NCBI RefSeq assembly: GCF_003634965.1
Contig: NZ_RBXP01000005.1
Location: forward strand, 1-57,185
DNA from: Azonexus fungiphilus
GTDB lineage: Bacteria; Pseudomonadota; Gammaproteobacteria; Burkholderiales; Rhodocyclaceae
Direction of reading: 5' to 3'
DNA: 57,185 bases
Below are positions 45,316-53,450 of this stretch, piece after piece. Numbering within the stretch: position 1 is the stretch's first letter; each line of letters begins with the position of its first letter. Below the pieces are notes generated by a model that saw only the letters and a program-made list of their open reading frames with translations, did not search any database and was not told the origin of the DNA. A program made the translations under genes and the position numbers.

Positions 45316-47070
45316 TTGAATCGACTAGGGTTTCGCGTAACGCTGGGTGCGTTGGCTTTGGCAATTTCCTCGTCGGCTTTTCCTGCCGGGCTGGGAGAGT
45401 TGCGTGGGCAGGCCATTCTTGGGGAACGCCTGGATCTGACGGTTGCAATCCTTGGTGTCGACAAATCCTTACCGGATGCGAGTTGCTTTCGGTTGGTCAA
45501 GCCCCGCTCGGAAGATGATCTGCCCTGGTTGAGGCAGGCTGATCTGCAGGTGCGGCCAGGGCAGCCGCCGCAGTTGCATGTCGGATCTTCAATGATTCTG
45601 CGCGAGCCGGTGATGCGGGTTGCCGTCCAACTTGGCTGCGGCAATGAGGTTTATCGTGAGTATGTCTTGCTCGGCTCGCCAAGAATCGATGGCCAGGAGC
45701 CTCAGGGCCTGGTGGCAAGCGCCGGCGAGCCGGTTGCGCGCCGGGTTGAGAAGGCGCCGGCTTCTACGGCGCCGCGGCGTCCGTCCGTCCAGGCTGCTGC
45801 GCCGGTGCGCAAGCCGGTTCCGCGAAAGTCCACAGAAGCGCCTGTGGCGCCAGCCGCGGTTGATGCCGCCGTTGGCGATCGCCTGCTCTTGTCGGCAGGC
45901 GAAGGAACCGGTGAATCGTCGCTGAGACTGGCGACGGTGCTTGGCGAACAGATGCTGGCCAGTGAGTTGGCTGAGGCGCAGCGGGAGATTCTGCGCCTTG
46001 AATTCCGCATGCTTTCCGCGCTGCATGAGCAAGCCAGTAGCCAATTGGAGGCTGCGGAAAAATTGCGCAAGATGGAGTCGGCGCTGGGCGATCTTCAGGG
46101 GCGGGCGCTGGCCTTGAGTGATAGTGCCAACGCCAGTCTGGCTGCCACTCCGCCCGCCGTCGTCGACAAGCAGCCTGTGGCGACTGTGCCGGCGACGGTT
46201 GCTCAAGAAGATTCTCTTCTCTCGGAGTGGGGCTTGTACGGCCTCCTTCTGGGCGTGCTGCTTGGTTTGGTTGGCTGGTTGTTCTGGCGCAATCGCCGCG
46301 AGCATGTTCGTGAAGAGGAAGATGCCGGGTTTGTTGCGGCGTCGCCTGAGCCGGTGGTTGATGCTCCCCGGCGAGAAGAACTCGAGGAAACGGCAGCCGT
46401 CGATCTCCATCTTGATCATTCGGCCGTCGGTAACGCGCCATCGGTCGATGTTGAGCTGGACGGTGGCGGAAATGAGCCCGCCACACCGCCTGTTGCCCAG
46501 GCACGTCCGGGCGATTCGGTGCTGTCGATCAACGCAACGACCCTCGATGAGCACTTTGAGGCCAATCCCGTCATGGAGCTGGCCGACATCATGCTGTCGT
46601 TTGGCCGGGTCAAGGGGGCGGCCCAGGCGCTTCAGGAGTATGTCGACAACAATCCTTCGGAAGCCCTGCAGCCCTGGCTTCGCCTGATGGATGTTTATCG
46701 GATGGCAGGCATGCGCGAGGAGTTCGATGTGCTCGCCCGTAACCTGAATCAACAGTTCAATGTCGAGATTCAGCCGTGGGAGGTGCCGGCCGCGCCTGTG
46801 GATCTGGTGCTTGATGGCGAACCGCAGCCCGAGGCTGTGCCAGGGGTGCAGAAGCCGCAGGGCGTCGAGGACATGCCGCGTATCATGGCCAGCATCGTCC
46901 GGATGTGGGAAGCAGAGGATGTCGTCGCCTACATGTATCAGTTGTTGCGCGATAACCGCGGAGGGCAGCGCCTTGGCTTCCCGTTGCCGGTGGTCGAGGA
47001 AATTCTTTTCCTGATCGAACTGAAGGAAACGGCGAACCGGATGGAAAAGGAAAAGGCAGCGCAAGCCTGA
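45316..47070 (+). CDS. fimV: FimV-like polar hub protein
   Basis: A 584 aa FimV/HubP-family protein. Signal peptide (about 1-24, SSSAFPAG), N-terminal FimV domain with LGELRGQAILGERLDLTVAI, a proline/alanine linker, a coiled-coil region (about 205-270), one TM helix (about 300-320, GLYGLLLGVLLGLVGWLFW) and cytoplasmic acidic region with the FimV TPR-like motif ANPVMELADIMLSFGRVKGA. FimV organises type IV pili and chemotaxis at the cell pole. TTG start at 45316 is supported by AGGGGG 5 bases upstream. TACAAT at 45279 may be a -10. Confidence 0.85.
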   Translation: MNRLGFRVTLGALALAISSSAFPAGLGELRGQAILGERLDLTVAILGVDKSLPDASCFRLVKPRSEDDLPWLRQADLQVRPGQPPQLHVGSSMILREPVMRVAVQLGCGNEVYREYVLLGSPRIDGQEPQGLVASAGEPVARRVEKAPASTAPRRPSVQAAAPVRKPVPRKSTEAPVAPAAVDAAVGDRLLLSAGEGTGESSLRLATVLGEQMLASELAEAQREILRLEFRMLSALHEQASSQLEAAEKLRKMESALGDLQGRALALSDSANASLAATPPAVVDKQPVATVPATVAQEDSLLSEWGLYGLLLGVLLGLVGWLFWRNRREHVREEEDAGFVAASPEPVVDAPRREELEETAAVDLHLDHSAVGNAPSVDVELDGGGNEPATPPVAQARPGDSVLSINATTLDEHFEANPVMELADIMLSFGRVKGAAQALQEYVDNNPSEALQPWLRLMDVYRMAGMREEFDVLARNLNQQFNVEIQPWEVPAAPVDLVLDGEPQPEAVPGVQKPQGVEDMPRIMASIVRMWEAEDVVAYMYQLLRDNRGGQRLGFPLPVVEEILFLIELKETANRMEKEKAAQA

Positions 47071-47099
47071 GATTTGCCAATCTGCTGCAGCGTTTTCGT

Positions 47100-47133
47100 A
47101 AAGCCCGCGATTTGTGATATAGTCGCGGGCTTT
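47100..47133 (+). terminator. Hairpin after fimV with an extended -10 promoter in its loop
   Basis: AAAGCCCGCGA (47100-47110) pairs with TCGCGGGCTTT (47123-47133), followed by T; it looks like a terminator of fimV. The loop contains TGATATAGT (47115-47123), an extended -10 promoter element that could start the rpsF operon transcript. Confidence 0.7.
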
Positions 47134-47189
47134 TCCACCTTGCCCTACCGCTAACGCATGACGGAGGGTTTATCCCAAAAGGAGTTTGC

Positions 47190-47567
47190 ATGCGCCATTA
47201 TGAAATCTGCTTCATCGTCCATCCGGACCAGAGCGAGCAAGTGCCCGGCATGGTCGAGCGCTATCGTTCCATCGTCACCGCCAAGGGTGGTTCGGTGCAT
47301 CGTCTGGAAGACTGGGGTCGCCGTCAACTGGCTTACCCGATCCAGAAGATCCACAAGGCACACTATGTGCTCATGAACATCGAATGCGACGGCGAAACCC
47401 TCGGCGAACTCGAGCATTCCTTCAAGTTCAATGACGCGGTTCTGCGTCATCTGACCGTCAAGATGAAGTCCGCCGTGACGACGCCTTCCCCGATGATGAA
47501 GGAAGAAAAGTCGAAGTCGCTGCTGGCTGGCGAAACCGAAGCCGCAGCCGAAACCGCTGCTGCCTGA
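47190..47567 (+). CDS. rpsF: 30S ribosomal protein S6
   Basis: Small-subunit protein S6, 125 aa. [21 protein letters not shown] and [20 protein letters not shown] are diagnostic. The C terminus ends in an acidic, alanine-rich tail (EAAAETAAA) as is common in proteobacteria. AAGGAG precedes the ATG. First gene of rpsF-priB-rpsR-rplI; a conserved untranslated leader (47134-47189) may carry S6:S18-type autoregulation, but I cannot confirm the structure. Confidence 0.97.
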   Translation: MRHYEICFIVHPDQSEQVPGMVERYRSIVTAKGGSVHRLEDWGRRQLAYPIQKIHKAHYVLMNIECDGETLGELEHSFKFNDAVLRHLTVKMKSAVTTPSPMMKEEKSKSLLAGETEAAAETAAA

Positions 47568-47592
47568 TCCGGGTTTCACGGGAAAGCGCGTA

Positions 47593-47922
47593 CTGAATAC
47601 CATCACGCTGTCGGGTAGCCTGGTTGAGCGCAAGCCCTTGCGCTACACCCCGGCGGGTATCCCGGTCAGCGAAGGCAGGCTGCAGCACCACTCGACGCTG
47701 ATCGAAAACGGCAGCGAGCGACAGGTGGAAGTTGAAATGGCAGTCCTGGCCTTGGGTAGCGCAGCGCGCTGGCTGGAAGCAGCTCCGCTCGGCGGCATGG
47801 TACGAATCGAAGGATTCGTTGCCGCGAGGGGGCGAAACAGCAGAACCCCCGTGATTCACGCGAACACTATCGAATATTTGGAAGGAAACGAAAATGGCAC
47901 GATTCTTCAAGAAGAAGGTTGA
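47593..47922 (+). CDS. priB: Primosomal replication protein N (PriB)
   Basis: Single-strand DNA-binding OB-fold protein of replication restart, about 109 aa. [23 protein letters not shown] aligns with E. coli PriB NRLVLSGTV...SPSGIP. No in-frame ATG, GTG or TTG exists between the rpsF stop and this block, so translation probably starts at CTG 47593; the only common start (TTG 47638) would cut off the first strand. It ends at 47922, overlapping rpsR by 29 bases, which is longer than usual. Confidence 0.85.
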   Translation: MNTITLSGSLVERKPLRYTPAGIPVSEGRLQHHSTLIENGSERQVEVEMAVLALGSAARWLEAAPLGGMVRIEGFVAARGRNSRTPVIHANTIEYLEGNENGTILQEEG

Positions 47923-48169
47923 TGACAAGAAAAAGCGTCGCGGCAACAGCCTGTTCAAGCGTCGCAAGTTCTGCCGCTTCACCGCGGAAAAGGTCGAACA
48001 GATCGACTACAAGGATGTTGACGTCCTCAAGGAATACATCCAGGAAAACGCCAAGATCATGCCGGCTCGCCTGACCGGCACCAAGGCCGGCTATCAGCGC
48101 CAGCTGGGCACCGCGATCAAGCGCGCCCGCTTCCTGGCCCTGCTGCCCTACACCGACAACCATCAATAA
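47894..48169 (+). CDS. rpsR: 30S ribosomal protein S18
   Basis: S18, 91 aa. [21 protein letters not shown] and [23 protein letters not shown] are diagnostic. The usual start MARFF is followed by an extra basic stretch ([20 protein letters not shown]), so the protein is about 15 residues longer than E. coli S18. GGAAGGAAACG before the ATG supplies the ribosome binding site within priB. Confidence 0.96.
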   Translation: MARFFKKKVDDKKKRRGNSLFKRRKFCRFTAEKVEQIDYKDVDVLKEYIQENAKIMPARLTGTKAGYQRQLGTAIKRARFLALLPYTDNHQ

Positions 48170-48187
48170 TTTCCGGGGAGACGAAAC

Positions 48188-48634
48188 ATGCAAATCATTC
48201 TGCTCGAAAAGGTTGTCAACCTGGGTAATCTCGGTGACGTGGTCAAGGTCAAGGATGGCTACGCCCGTAACTTCCTGATCCCGCAACGCATGGCCAAGCG
48301 TGCCACGCCGGCTGCCATGGCTGAATTCGAAGCTCGTCGCGCCGAGCTGGAAAAGGCCGCTGCCGAAAAGCTGGCTGCCGCCCAGGGCGTCGCCGACAAG
48401 ATGAACGGTACCGCTGTCTCCGTCGCCCGCAAGGCCGGCATGGATGGCCGCCTGTTCGGCTCGGTTGGCAATGCCGACATCGCCGATGCCCTCAAGGCCG
48501 CCGGTTTCGATGTCGACAAGTCGGCAATCCGCATGCCGGAAGGTCCGCTCAAGGCACTCGGCGAGTTCCCGATCGATGTTGCCCTGCATACCGATGTGGT
48601 GGCCAACATTTCGGTGGCCGTGGTTGCCGAGTAA
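48188..48634 (+). CDS. rplI: 50S ribosomal protein L9
   Basis: L9, 148 aa, with the N-terminal domain [36 protein letters not shown], the long connecting helix rich in Glu/Lys/Ala, and a C-terminal RNA-binding domain ([19 protein letters not shown]). GGGGAGA precedes the ATG. Last gene of the ribosomal cluster, closed by a hairpin terminator. Confidence 0.98.
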   Translation: MQIILLEKVVNLGNLGDVVKVKDGYARNFLIPQRMAKRATPAAMAEFEARRAELEKAAAEKLAAAQGVADKMNGTAVSVARKAGMDGRLFGSVGNADIADALKAAGFDVDKSAIRMPEGPLKALGEFPIDVALHTDVVANISVAVVAE

Positions 48635-48654
48635 GTCGCTTTAACTTACGCTTC

Positions 48655-48681
48655 AAGGCCTCGCAAATGCGAGGCCTTTTT
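48655..48681 (+). terminator. Rho-independent terminator after rplI
   Basis: AAGGCCTCGC (48655-48664) pairs with GCGAGGCCTT (48669-48678), a 10 bp stem with a 4 nt loop and a T run. dnaB begins 16 bases later. Confidence 0.9.
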
Positions 48682-48696
48682 ACTTTGAACGTGACC

Positions 48697-50106
48697 ATGA
48701 ACCAGCGCCAGAACAAGCCCAGGATTTCCGACCCTTCACTCGACGGGCTGCGCGTGCCGCCGCATTCGATTGAGGCGGAGCAGTCGGTCCTTGGCGGCTT
48801 GCTGCTCGACAATCAGGCCTGGGACAGGATCGGCGACATGGTCGCCGAAACCGATTTTTATCGCGACGAGCATCGGCGGATTTTCCGGCAGGTCCGCAAT
48901 CTGCTGGAAAAGGCCAAGCCGGCCGACGTCGTTACCGTAGCCGAAGCCCTGGATGCCGCCGGTGAGGGCGAGCAGACCGGTGGTCTTGCCTATCTCGGCG
49001 AATTGGCGGCGAATACACCCTCGGCGGCAAATATCCGGCGCTACGCCGAGATCGTTCGTGAGCGTGCCGTGCTGCGCCAGCTTGTTGCGACAGCCGACGA
49101 AATCGCTGCCGATGCCCTCAATCCACTCGGGCGCGATGCCGCTTCGCTGCTTGACGAGGCTGAATCGAAGATTTTCCGCATTGCCGAAGCCGGTGCCGGG
49201 CACAGCGAGGGATTCGTACACATCAACCCGTTGCTGACGCAGGTGGTCGAGCGCATCCAGGAACTGCACGACCGTGACAACCCGTCCGACATCACAGGCG
49301 TTCCGACTGGCTTCATCGACCTCGACCAGAAGACCTCGGGTTTCCAGCCCGGAGATTTGATCATCGTGGCCGGTCGACCGTCGATGGGCAAGACGGCCTT
49401 CGCTCTTAACATCGCCGAGAACGTCGCCGTCGATACGGGCTTGCCGGTCGGTGTGTTCTCGATGGAAATGGGCGGCGCCCAGCTGGCTACCCGGATGCTG
49501 GCCTCGATCGGTCGGCTCAATTCGCAGAGCTTGCGTACCGGCCGGATGAGCGACGAAGAATGGTCCAAGCTTTCGTTCGCGCTTGGCAAGCTGCACGAGG
49601 CGCCGATCTACATCGACGAGACCGGCGGCCTCAGCCCGGCCAACCTGCGTGCCCGCGCCCGCCGCCTGGCCCGCCAGTACGGCGGCAAGCTCGGCCTGCT
49701 GGTGATCGACTACATCCAGCTGATGAGCGGCAACAAGGCCGGCGAGAACCGGGCGACGGAAGTTTCCGAGATCTCGCGTTCGATCAAGTCGCTGGCCAAG
49801 GAACTGCAGGTGCCGATCGTTGCCCTGTCACAGTTGTCGCGCAAGGTCGAAGAGCGCACCGACAAGCGTCCGATGATGTCCGACTTGCGCGAATCCGGCG
49901 CCATCGAGCAGGATGCCGACGTGATCCTGATGATGTATCGCGACGAGTACTACAACAAGGAAAGCCCGGACAACAAGGGGATGGCCGAAGTCATCATCGG
50001 CAAGCAGCGTAACGGCCCAACCGGCACCGTTCGTCTTGCCTTCCTCGGCGAGTACACGCGCTTCGAGAACCTCGCGTCCGGAGGCTTCCAGGACGCGCGG
50101 GATTAG
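48697..50106 (+). CDS. dnaB: Replicative DNA helicase
   Basis: DnaB hexameric helicase, 469 aa. N-terminal DnaG-binding domain with PPHSIEAEQSVLGGLLLDN; RecA-like domain with Walker A GRPSMGKTAFALN, Walker B-like LGLLVIDYIQLM and arginine-finger region KQRNGPTGTVRLAF. ATG 48697 is chosen; GTG 48691 would add two residues. Co-location with the ribosomal cluster is the conserved proteobacterial order rpsF-priB-rpsR-rplI-dnaB. Confidence 0.97.
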   Translation: MNQRQNKPRISDPSLDGLRVPPHSIEAEQSVLGGLLLDNQAWDRIGDMVAETDFYRDEHRRIFRQVRNLLEKAKPADVVTVAEALDAAGEGEQTGGLAYLGELAANTPSAANIRRYAEIVRERAVLRQLVATADEIAADALNPLGRDAASLLDEAESKIFRIAEAGAGHSEGFVHINPLLTQVVERIQELHDRDNPSDITGVPTGFIDLDQKTSGFQPGDLIIVAGRPSMGKTAFALNIAENVAVDTGLPVGVFSMEMGGAQLATRMLASIGRLNSQSLRTGRMSDEEWSKLSFALGKLHEAPIYIDETGGLSPANLRARARRLARQYGGKLGLLVIDYIQLMSGNKAGENRATEVSEISRSIKSLAKELQVPIVALSQLSRKVEERTDKRPMMSDLRESGAIEQDADVILMMYRDEYYNKESPDNKGMAEVIIGKQRNGPTGTVRLAFLGEYTRFENLASGGFQDARD

Positions 50107-50136
50107 GTCTGCCGTTCGACGCCTGGCCGGGGCCTG

Positions 50137-51384
50137 TCAAAGCTCGATCTGGCGGGCGCTGATGGCGTAGGGCATCTGTGCCGGATGTCTTTCTTCCTGG
50201 ATCTTTCCGTTGATCTCGATCTCCGGGATGACGAAGAACGGGCGCCGTCCGCTTTGCCCGGGCAGATCGAGGTCGTTGCCGACATGGCAGGCCACCCAGT
50301 TCATTTCCCAGACACCGAAGAGGACGCGTTTCAGCGAGGCCAGGCGGCTATCCTGTTCCTGCAGCAACTCGTAGGATGCGGCGCGGCGCACATCGCTCGG
50401 ATCCGCCGGAATCCAGCCGTAACCGGGCAAGTAGAACTCGGCCCTGACATGCTGGGCCTGGGTCGCATCGTTGCTGCGCAGGCCGAGGCTGCGGAACAAT
50501 CGCGATGGTGCGATGCGCAGTCCATAGACACAGCGTGCCGGAATGCCGATGCTGCGACAGATCGCAACGAACAGACCGTTGATGTCGGCCGAGCGGCCGC
50601 CGTACTGACCGGAGATCAGTTGCTTGTGCACATTGCCGTTGCCGCAGCCGGGCAGCGACGGGTCGTAGATGGTGTTGTCGCAGATCCAGTCGTAGATGGC
50701 CTTGACCTGGGCGACCGGGTCCTTGATTCGGCCGACGATGCGTTCGCCCAGTTGCTTGGCCAGGCCGTCGTTGGGGATCAGGGTGCTGGCCTGCAGGTTG
50801 TGGCGGAGGATGTCGTCGCGGTCGGGCGCGACGCTGCGCCGGGTAATGTCGAAGTGGCGGTCGGCGGTGCTGACATGGGTGACCAGGCGCAGGCTGGCGT
50901 TCGCGGCGTCCCGCCATTCGCAATGCAGGGCCTCCAGTTGCCCATCCGGGCGACGGACGATGCTGGCGTTGTCCGGATTGCCTTGCCAGCTGTAGCCCAG
51001 GTTGCGTTGGTAAAGGCTGTCCTGGCTGGCCGGTAGCGGCAGCCAGAAGCGGAGCGACTGGCCGGCGGCCTTCAGCGTCAGCGTGGTGACGATTTCGTAG
51101 GTCCGCCACTCGCTCGGCAATTCAGGGGCTCGGACCGGCGGCAGGCGGGAGGCGGAAGTGCCTTCCGGCGGGTGGTCGATCAGCGGTGTGGCGGCGCTGT
51201 GGACTGGTGGTCGCGATGACTGCTGAACGGCGTTGCGGCTACTGCGGGTGTTCGTGCTGCGTTTCGGTTTGGCAGCGGTGGTTTTTTTCTTGGTCGTGCT
51301 CGCCTTCTTTTGCGGCGCGGCAGCGGCTTCGCCGGCGAACAGGGAGAGCAGGGCGGACGCGGCAAGAAAATCTCTGCGTTTCAA
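50137..51384 (-). CDS. Tat-exported transglutaminase-like protein with Ser in place of Cys
   Basis: A 415 aa protein with a twin-arginine signal (MKRRDFLAASALLSLFAGE) and a basic low-complexity region (about 24-60). The transglutaminase-like domain has GGRSADINGLFVAICRSIGIPARCVYG, where catalytic Cys of the family is expected at Ser265. His312 (QHVRAEF) and Asp328 (PADPSD) remain at the usual triad positions. It may be a non-peptidase relative or use serine. Other cysteines (IYDWICDN, GCGNGN) could form disulfides. It converges with dnaB. Confidence 0.8.
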   Translation of the reverse strand: MKRRDFLAASALLSLFAGEAAAAPQKKASTTKKKTTAAKPKRSTNTRSSRNAVQQSSRPPVHSAATPLIDHPPEGTSASRLPPVRAPELPSEWRTYEIVTTLTLKAAGQSLRFWLPLPASQDSLYQRNLGYSWQGNPDNASIVRRPDGQLEALHCEWRDAANASLRLVTHVSTADRHFDITRRSVAPDRDDILRHNLQASTLIPNDGLAKQLGERIVGRIKDPVAQVKAIYDWICDNTIYDPSLPGCGNGNVHKQLISGQYGGRSADINGLFVAICRSIGIPARCVYGLRIAPSRLFRSLGLRSNDATQAQHVRAEFYLPGYGWIPADPSDVRRAASYELLQEQDSRLASLKRVLFGVWEMNWVACHVGNDLDLPGQSGRRPFFVIPEIEINGKIQEERHPAQMPYAISARQIEL

Positions 51385-51407
51385 GGCTGTCCTCGGTCAG
51401 GAGTCGG

Positions 51408-51445
51408 GTCGAAAAGAAAGGGCCGTGTCGCGCTGACACGGCCCT
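51408..51445 (-). terminator. Rho-independent terminator of phoH
   Basis: AGGGCCGTGTC (51419-51429) pairs with GACACGGCCCT (51435-51445), an 11 bp stem with a 5 nt loop; on the minus strand it is followed by TTCTTTTC. It lies 15 bases after the phoH stop. Confidence 0.85.
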
Positions 51446-51460
51446 GTTGCGTCGAAACGA

Positions 51461-52882
51461 CTATAGCACGTCGGCGGCGTGGTCGGCCAGACGCGAGCGT
51501 TCGCCGCGTTGCAGCGTGATGTGCCCGGAATGTGCCCAGCCCTTGAAACGGTCGACGACGTAGGTCAGGCCGGAGCTGCCTTCGGTCAGATAGGGCGTAT
51601 CGATCTGCGCGATGTTGCCCAGGCAGATCACCTTGGTTCCAGGGCCGGCGCGGGTGACCAGGGTCTTCATCTGCTTCGGCGTCAGGTTCTGGGCTTCGTC
51701 GATGATCAGATACTTCTTGAGGAAGGTTCGGCCGCGCATGAAGTTGAGCGACTTGACCTTGATCTTCGAGCGGATGATGTCGTGCGTTGCCGCCTTGCCC
51801 CAGTCGCCGCCGTAAGGGCTGCTGTCGTCGGTGTGGGTGAGGACTTCCAGGTTGTCCTCGAGCGCACCCATCCACGGGGCCATCTTTTCTTCCTCGCTAC
51901 CGGGCAGGAAGCCGATGTCCTCGCCGACCGGAACGGTGACGCGGGTCATGATGATCTCGGCGAACTGCTTGCTCTCCAGCGTCTGGGTCAGGCCCGCAGC
52001 CAGCGTCAGCAGCGTCTTGCCGGTGCCGGCCTGGCCGAGCAGGGTGACGAAATCGATGTCCGGATTCATCAGCAGGTTGAGCGCGAAGTTCTGTTCGCGG
52101 TTGCGCGCCGTGATGCCCCAGACGGCATTCTTGGGGTGCGTGTAGTCGATCAGCGTCTCGAGTACCGCGGTCTTGCCGGCGGTTTCCTTGACGATCGCAG
52201 CGAAGCCGTCCTTTTCCAGCCAGACGAACTCATTGACCAGAAGCTGCGGGCAGAGCGGGCCGGTGACCTTGTAGTAGGTCTTCGAGTCCTTTTTCCAGGA
52301 TTCCATGCCCTTGCCGTGCTTGTCCCAGAAATTGTCGGGCAGGGCGCGGGTGCCGGCGTAGAGGATGTCGGTGTCCTCGAGCACCTTGTCGTTGAAGTAG
52401 TCCTCGGCGAGCAGGTTCAACGCGCGCGACTTGATGCGCATGTTGATGTCCTTGGAGACCAGGATCACCGGCCGCTTGGGGAATTTCTTCTGCAGGTGGA
52501 TGACTACCGAGAGGATCTGGTTGTCGACCTTCGAGGTCGGCAGGCCCTGCGGCAGCTCGGCGCTGATCGCCTCGGTCTGCAGGTAGAGGCGGCCGCTGGC
52601 CAGCTTGCTCGACGGCCCGTAGAGGTCGATGCCTTCGTCGATGTCAACATTGTCGCTGGCCAGCATCTCGTCGAGCGTGCGCGACGCCTGGCGGGCGTTG
52701 CGGGCGATTTCCGACATGCCCTTCTTGTGGTTGTCGAGTTCTTCCAGCGTCATGATCGGCAGGAAGATGTCGTGTTCCTCGAAGCGGAACAGGCAGCTCG
52801 GGTCGTGCATCAGTACATTGGTGTCGAGCACGAAAATCTTGGTGACGGCGGGCTTCTTGGCGGCTGCTGGCTGGCGCGGCAT
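51461..52882 (-). CDS. phoH: PhoH family protein with PIN domain
   Basis: A 473 aa PhoH2-type protein: N-terminal PIN ribonuclease domain (FVLDTNVLMHDPSCLF near 17-32, later acidic residues in VSKDINMRIK), a linker with VWGITARNREQNFALNLL, and a PhoH ATPase with Walker A GQAGTGKT and Walker B YLIIDEAQN. PhoH2 homologues act as ATP-dependent RNA helicase/RNases. The upstream gene bcp is 33 bases away on the same strand. Ends in a clear terminator. Confidence 0.94.
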   Translation of the reverse strand: MPRQPAAAKKPAVTKIFVLDTNVLMHDPSCLFRFEEHDIFLPIMTLEELDNHKKGMSEIARNARQASRTLDEMLASDNVDIDEGIDLYGPSSKLASGRLYLQTEAISAELPQGLPTSKVDNQILSVVIHLQKKFPKRPVILVSKDINMRIKSRALNLLAEDYFNDKVLEDTDILYAGTRALPDNFWDKHGKGMESWKKDSKTYYKVTGPLCPQLLVNEFVWLEKDGFAAIVKETAGKTAVLETLIDYTHPKNAVWGITARNREQNFALNLLMNPDIDFVTLLGQAGTGKTLLTLAAGLTQTLESKQFAEIIMTRVTVPVGEDIGFLPGSEEEKMAPWMGALEDNLEVLTHTDDSSPYGGDWGKAATHDIIRSKIKVKSLNFMRGRTFLKKYLIIDEAQNLTPKQMKTLVTRAGPGTKVICLGNIAQIDTPYLTEGSSGLTYVVDRFKGWAHSGHITLQRGERSRLADHAADVL

Positions 52883-52915
52883 GAGATGGGCCTTTGCGTG
52901 GGGAGTGGGGAAGGT

Positions 52916-53371
52916 TTACAGCGTTCTGACGAAATCGAGGACTTCCTGGGCGTGGCCGGCGACCTTGACGCCGCGCCATTCGCGCCGCAGCACGCCGGCA
53001 CGGTCGATGACGAAGGTGCTGCGCTCGATGCCGCGGCAGGGCTTGCCGTACATCATCTTCTGCTTGATCACGTCGAACAGCTGGCAGACCGCTTCGTCGG
53101 CATCCGAGCCGAGCTCGAAGGGGAAGGACTGCTTGGCCTTGAAGTTCTCGTGCGCTTTCAGGCTGTCGCGGGAAATTCCCAGAATCACGGCGTCGACCGT
53201 CAGAAAGTCGGCGTGCAGGTCGCGGAAGTTCTGGCCCTCGGTGGTGCAGCCGGGCGTGCTGTCCTTGGGGTAGAAGTAGATGACGACGATCTTGCCGGCT
53301 TGTTCGGCGAGCCGGAAGGTCTGGCCGCCGGTGGCGGGCAGGGAAAAGTCGGGGACCTTGGTATCGAGCAT
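52916..53371 (-). CDS. bcp: Thiol peroxidase of the Bcp/PrxQ family
   Basis: Peroxiredoxin Q, 151 aa, reducing hydroperoxides with thioredoxin. Peroxidatic cysteine C42 is in FYPKDSTPGCTTEGQ. The usual resolving cysteine five residues later is Gln here, so it is either a 1-Cys form or uses C96 (DEAVCQLFDV) or the KPC cysteine. ATG 53371 has AGGAAGG upstream. Divergent from the lipoprotein gene at 53451. Confidence 0.94.
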   Translation of the reverse strand: MLDTKVPDFSLPATGGQTFRLAEQAGKIVVIYFYPKDSTPGCTTEGQNFRDLHADFLTVDAVILGISRDSLKAHENFKAKQSFPFELGSDADEAVCQLFDVIKQKMMYGKPCRGIERSTFVIDRAGVLRREWRGVKVAGHAQEVLDFVRTL

Positions 53372-53450
53372 GGTGCCTTCCTGTTGTGGGTTCCGGGCCA
53401 TTTTGTTCGGAGCCTGCTGGCCCGGTCAAGCCTTTGTTAAACTCGCGTCC

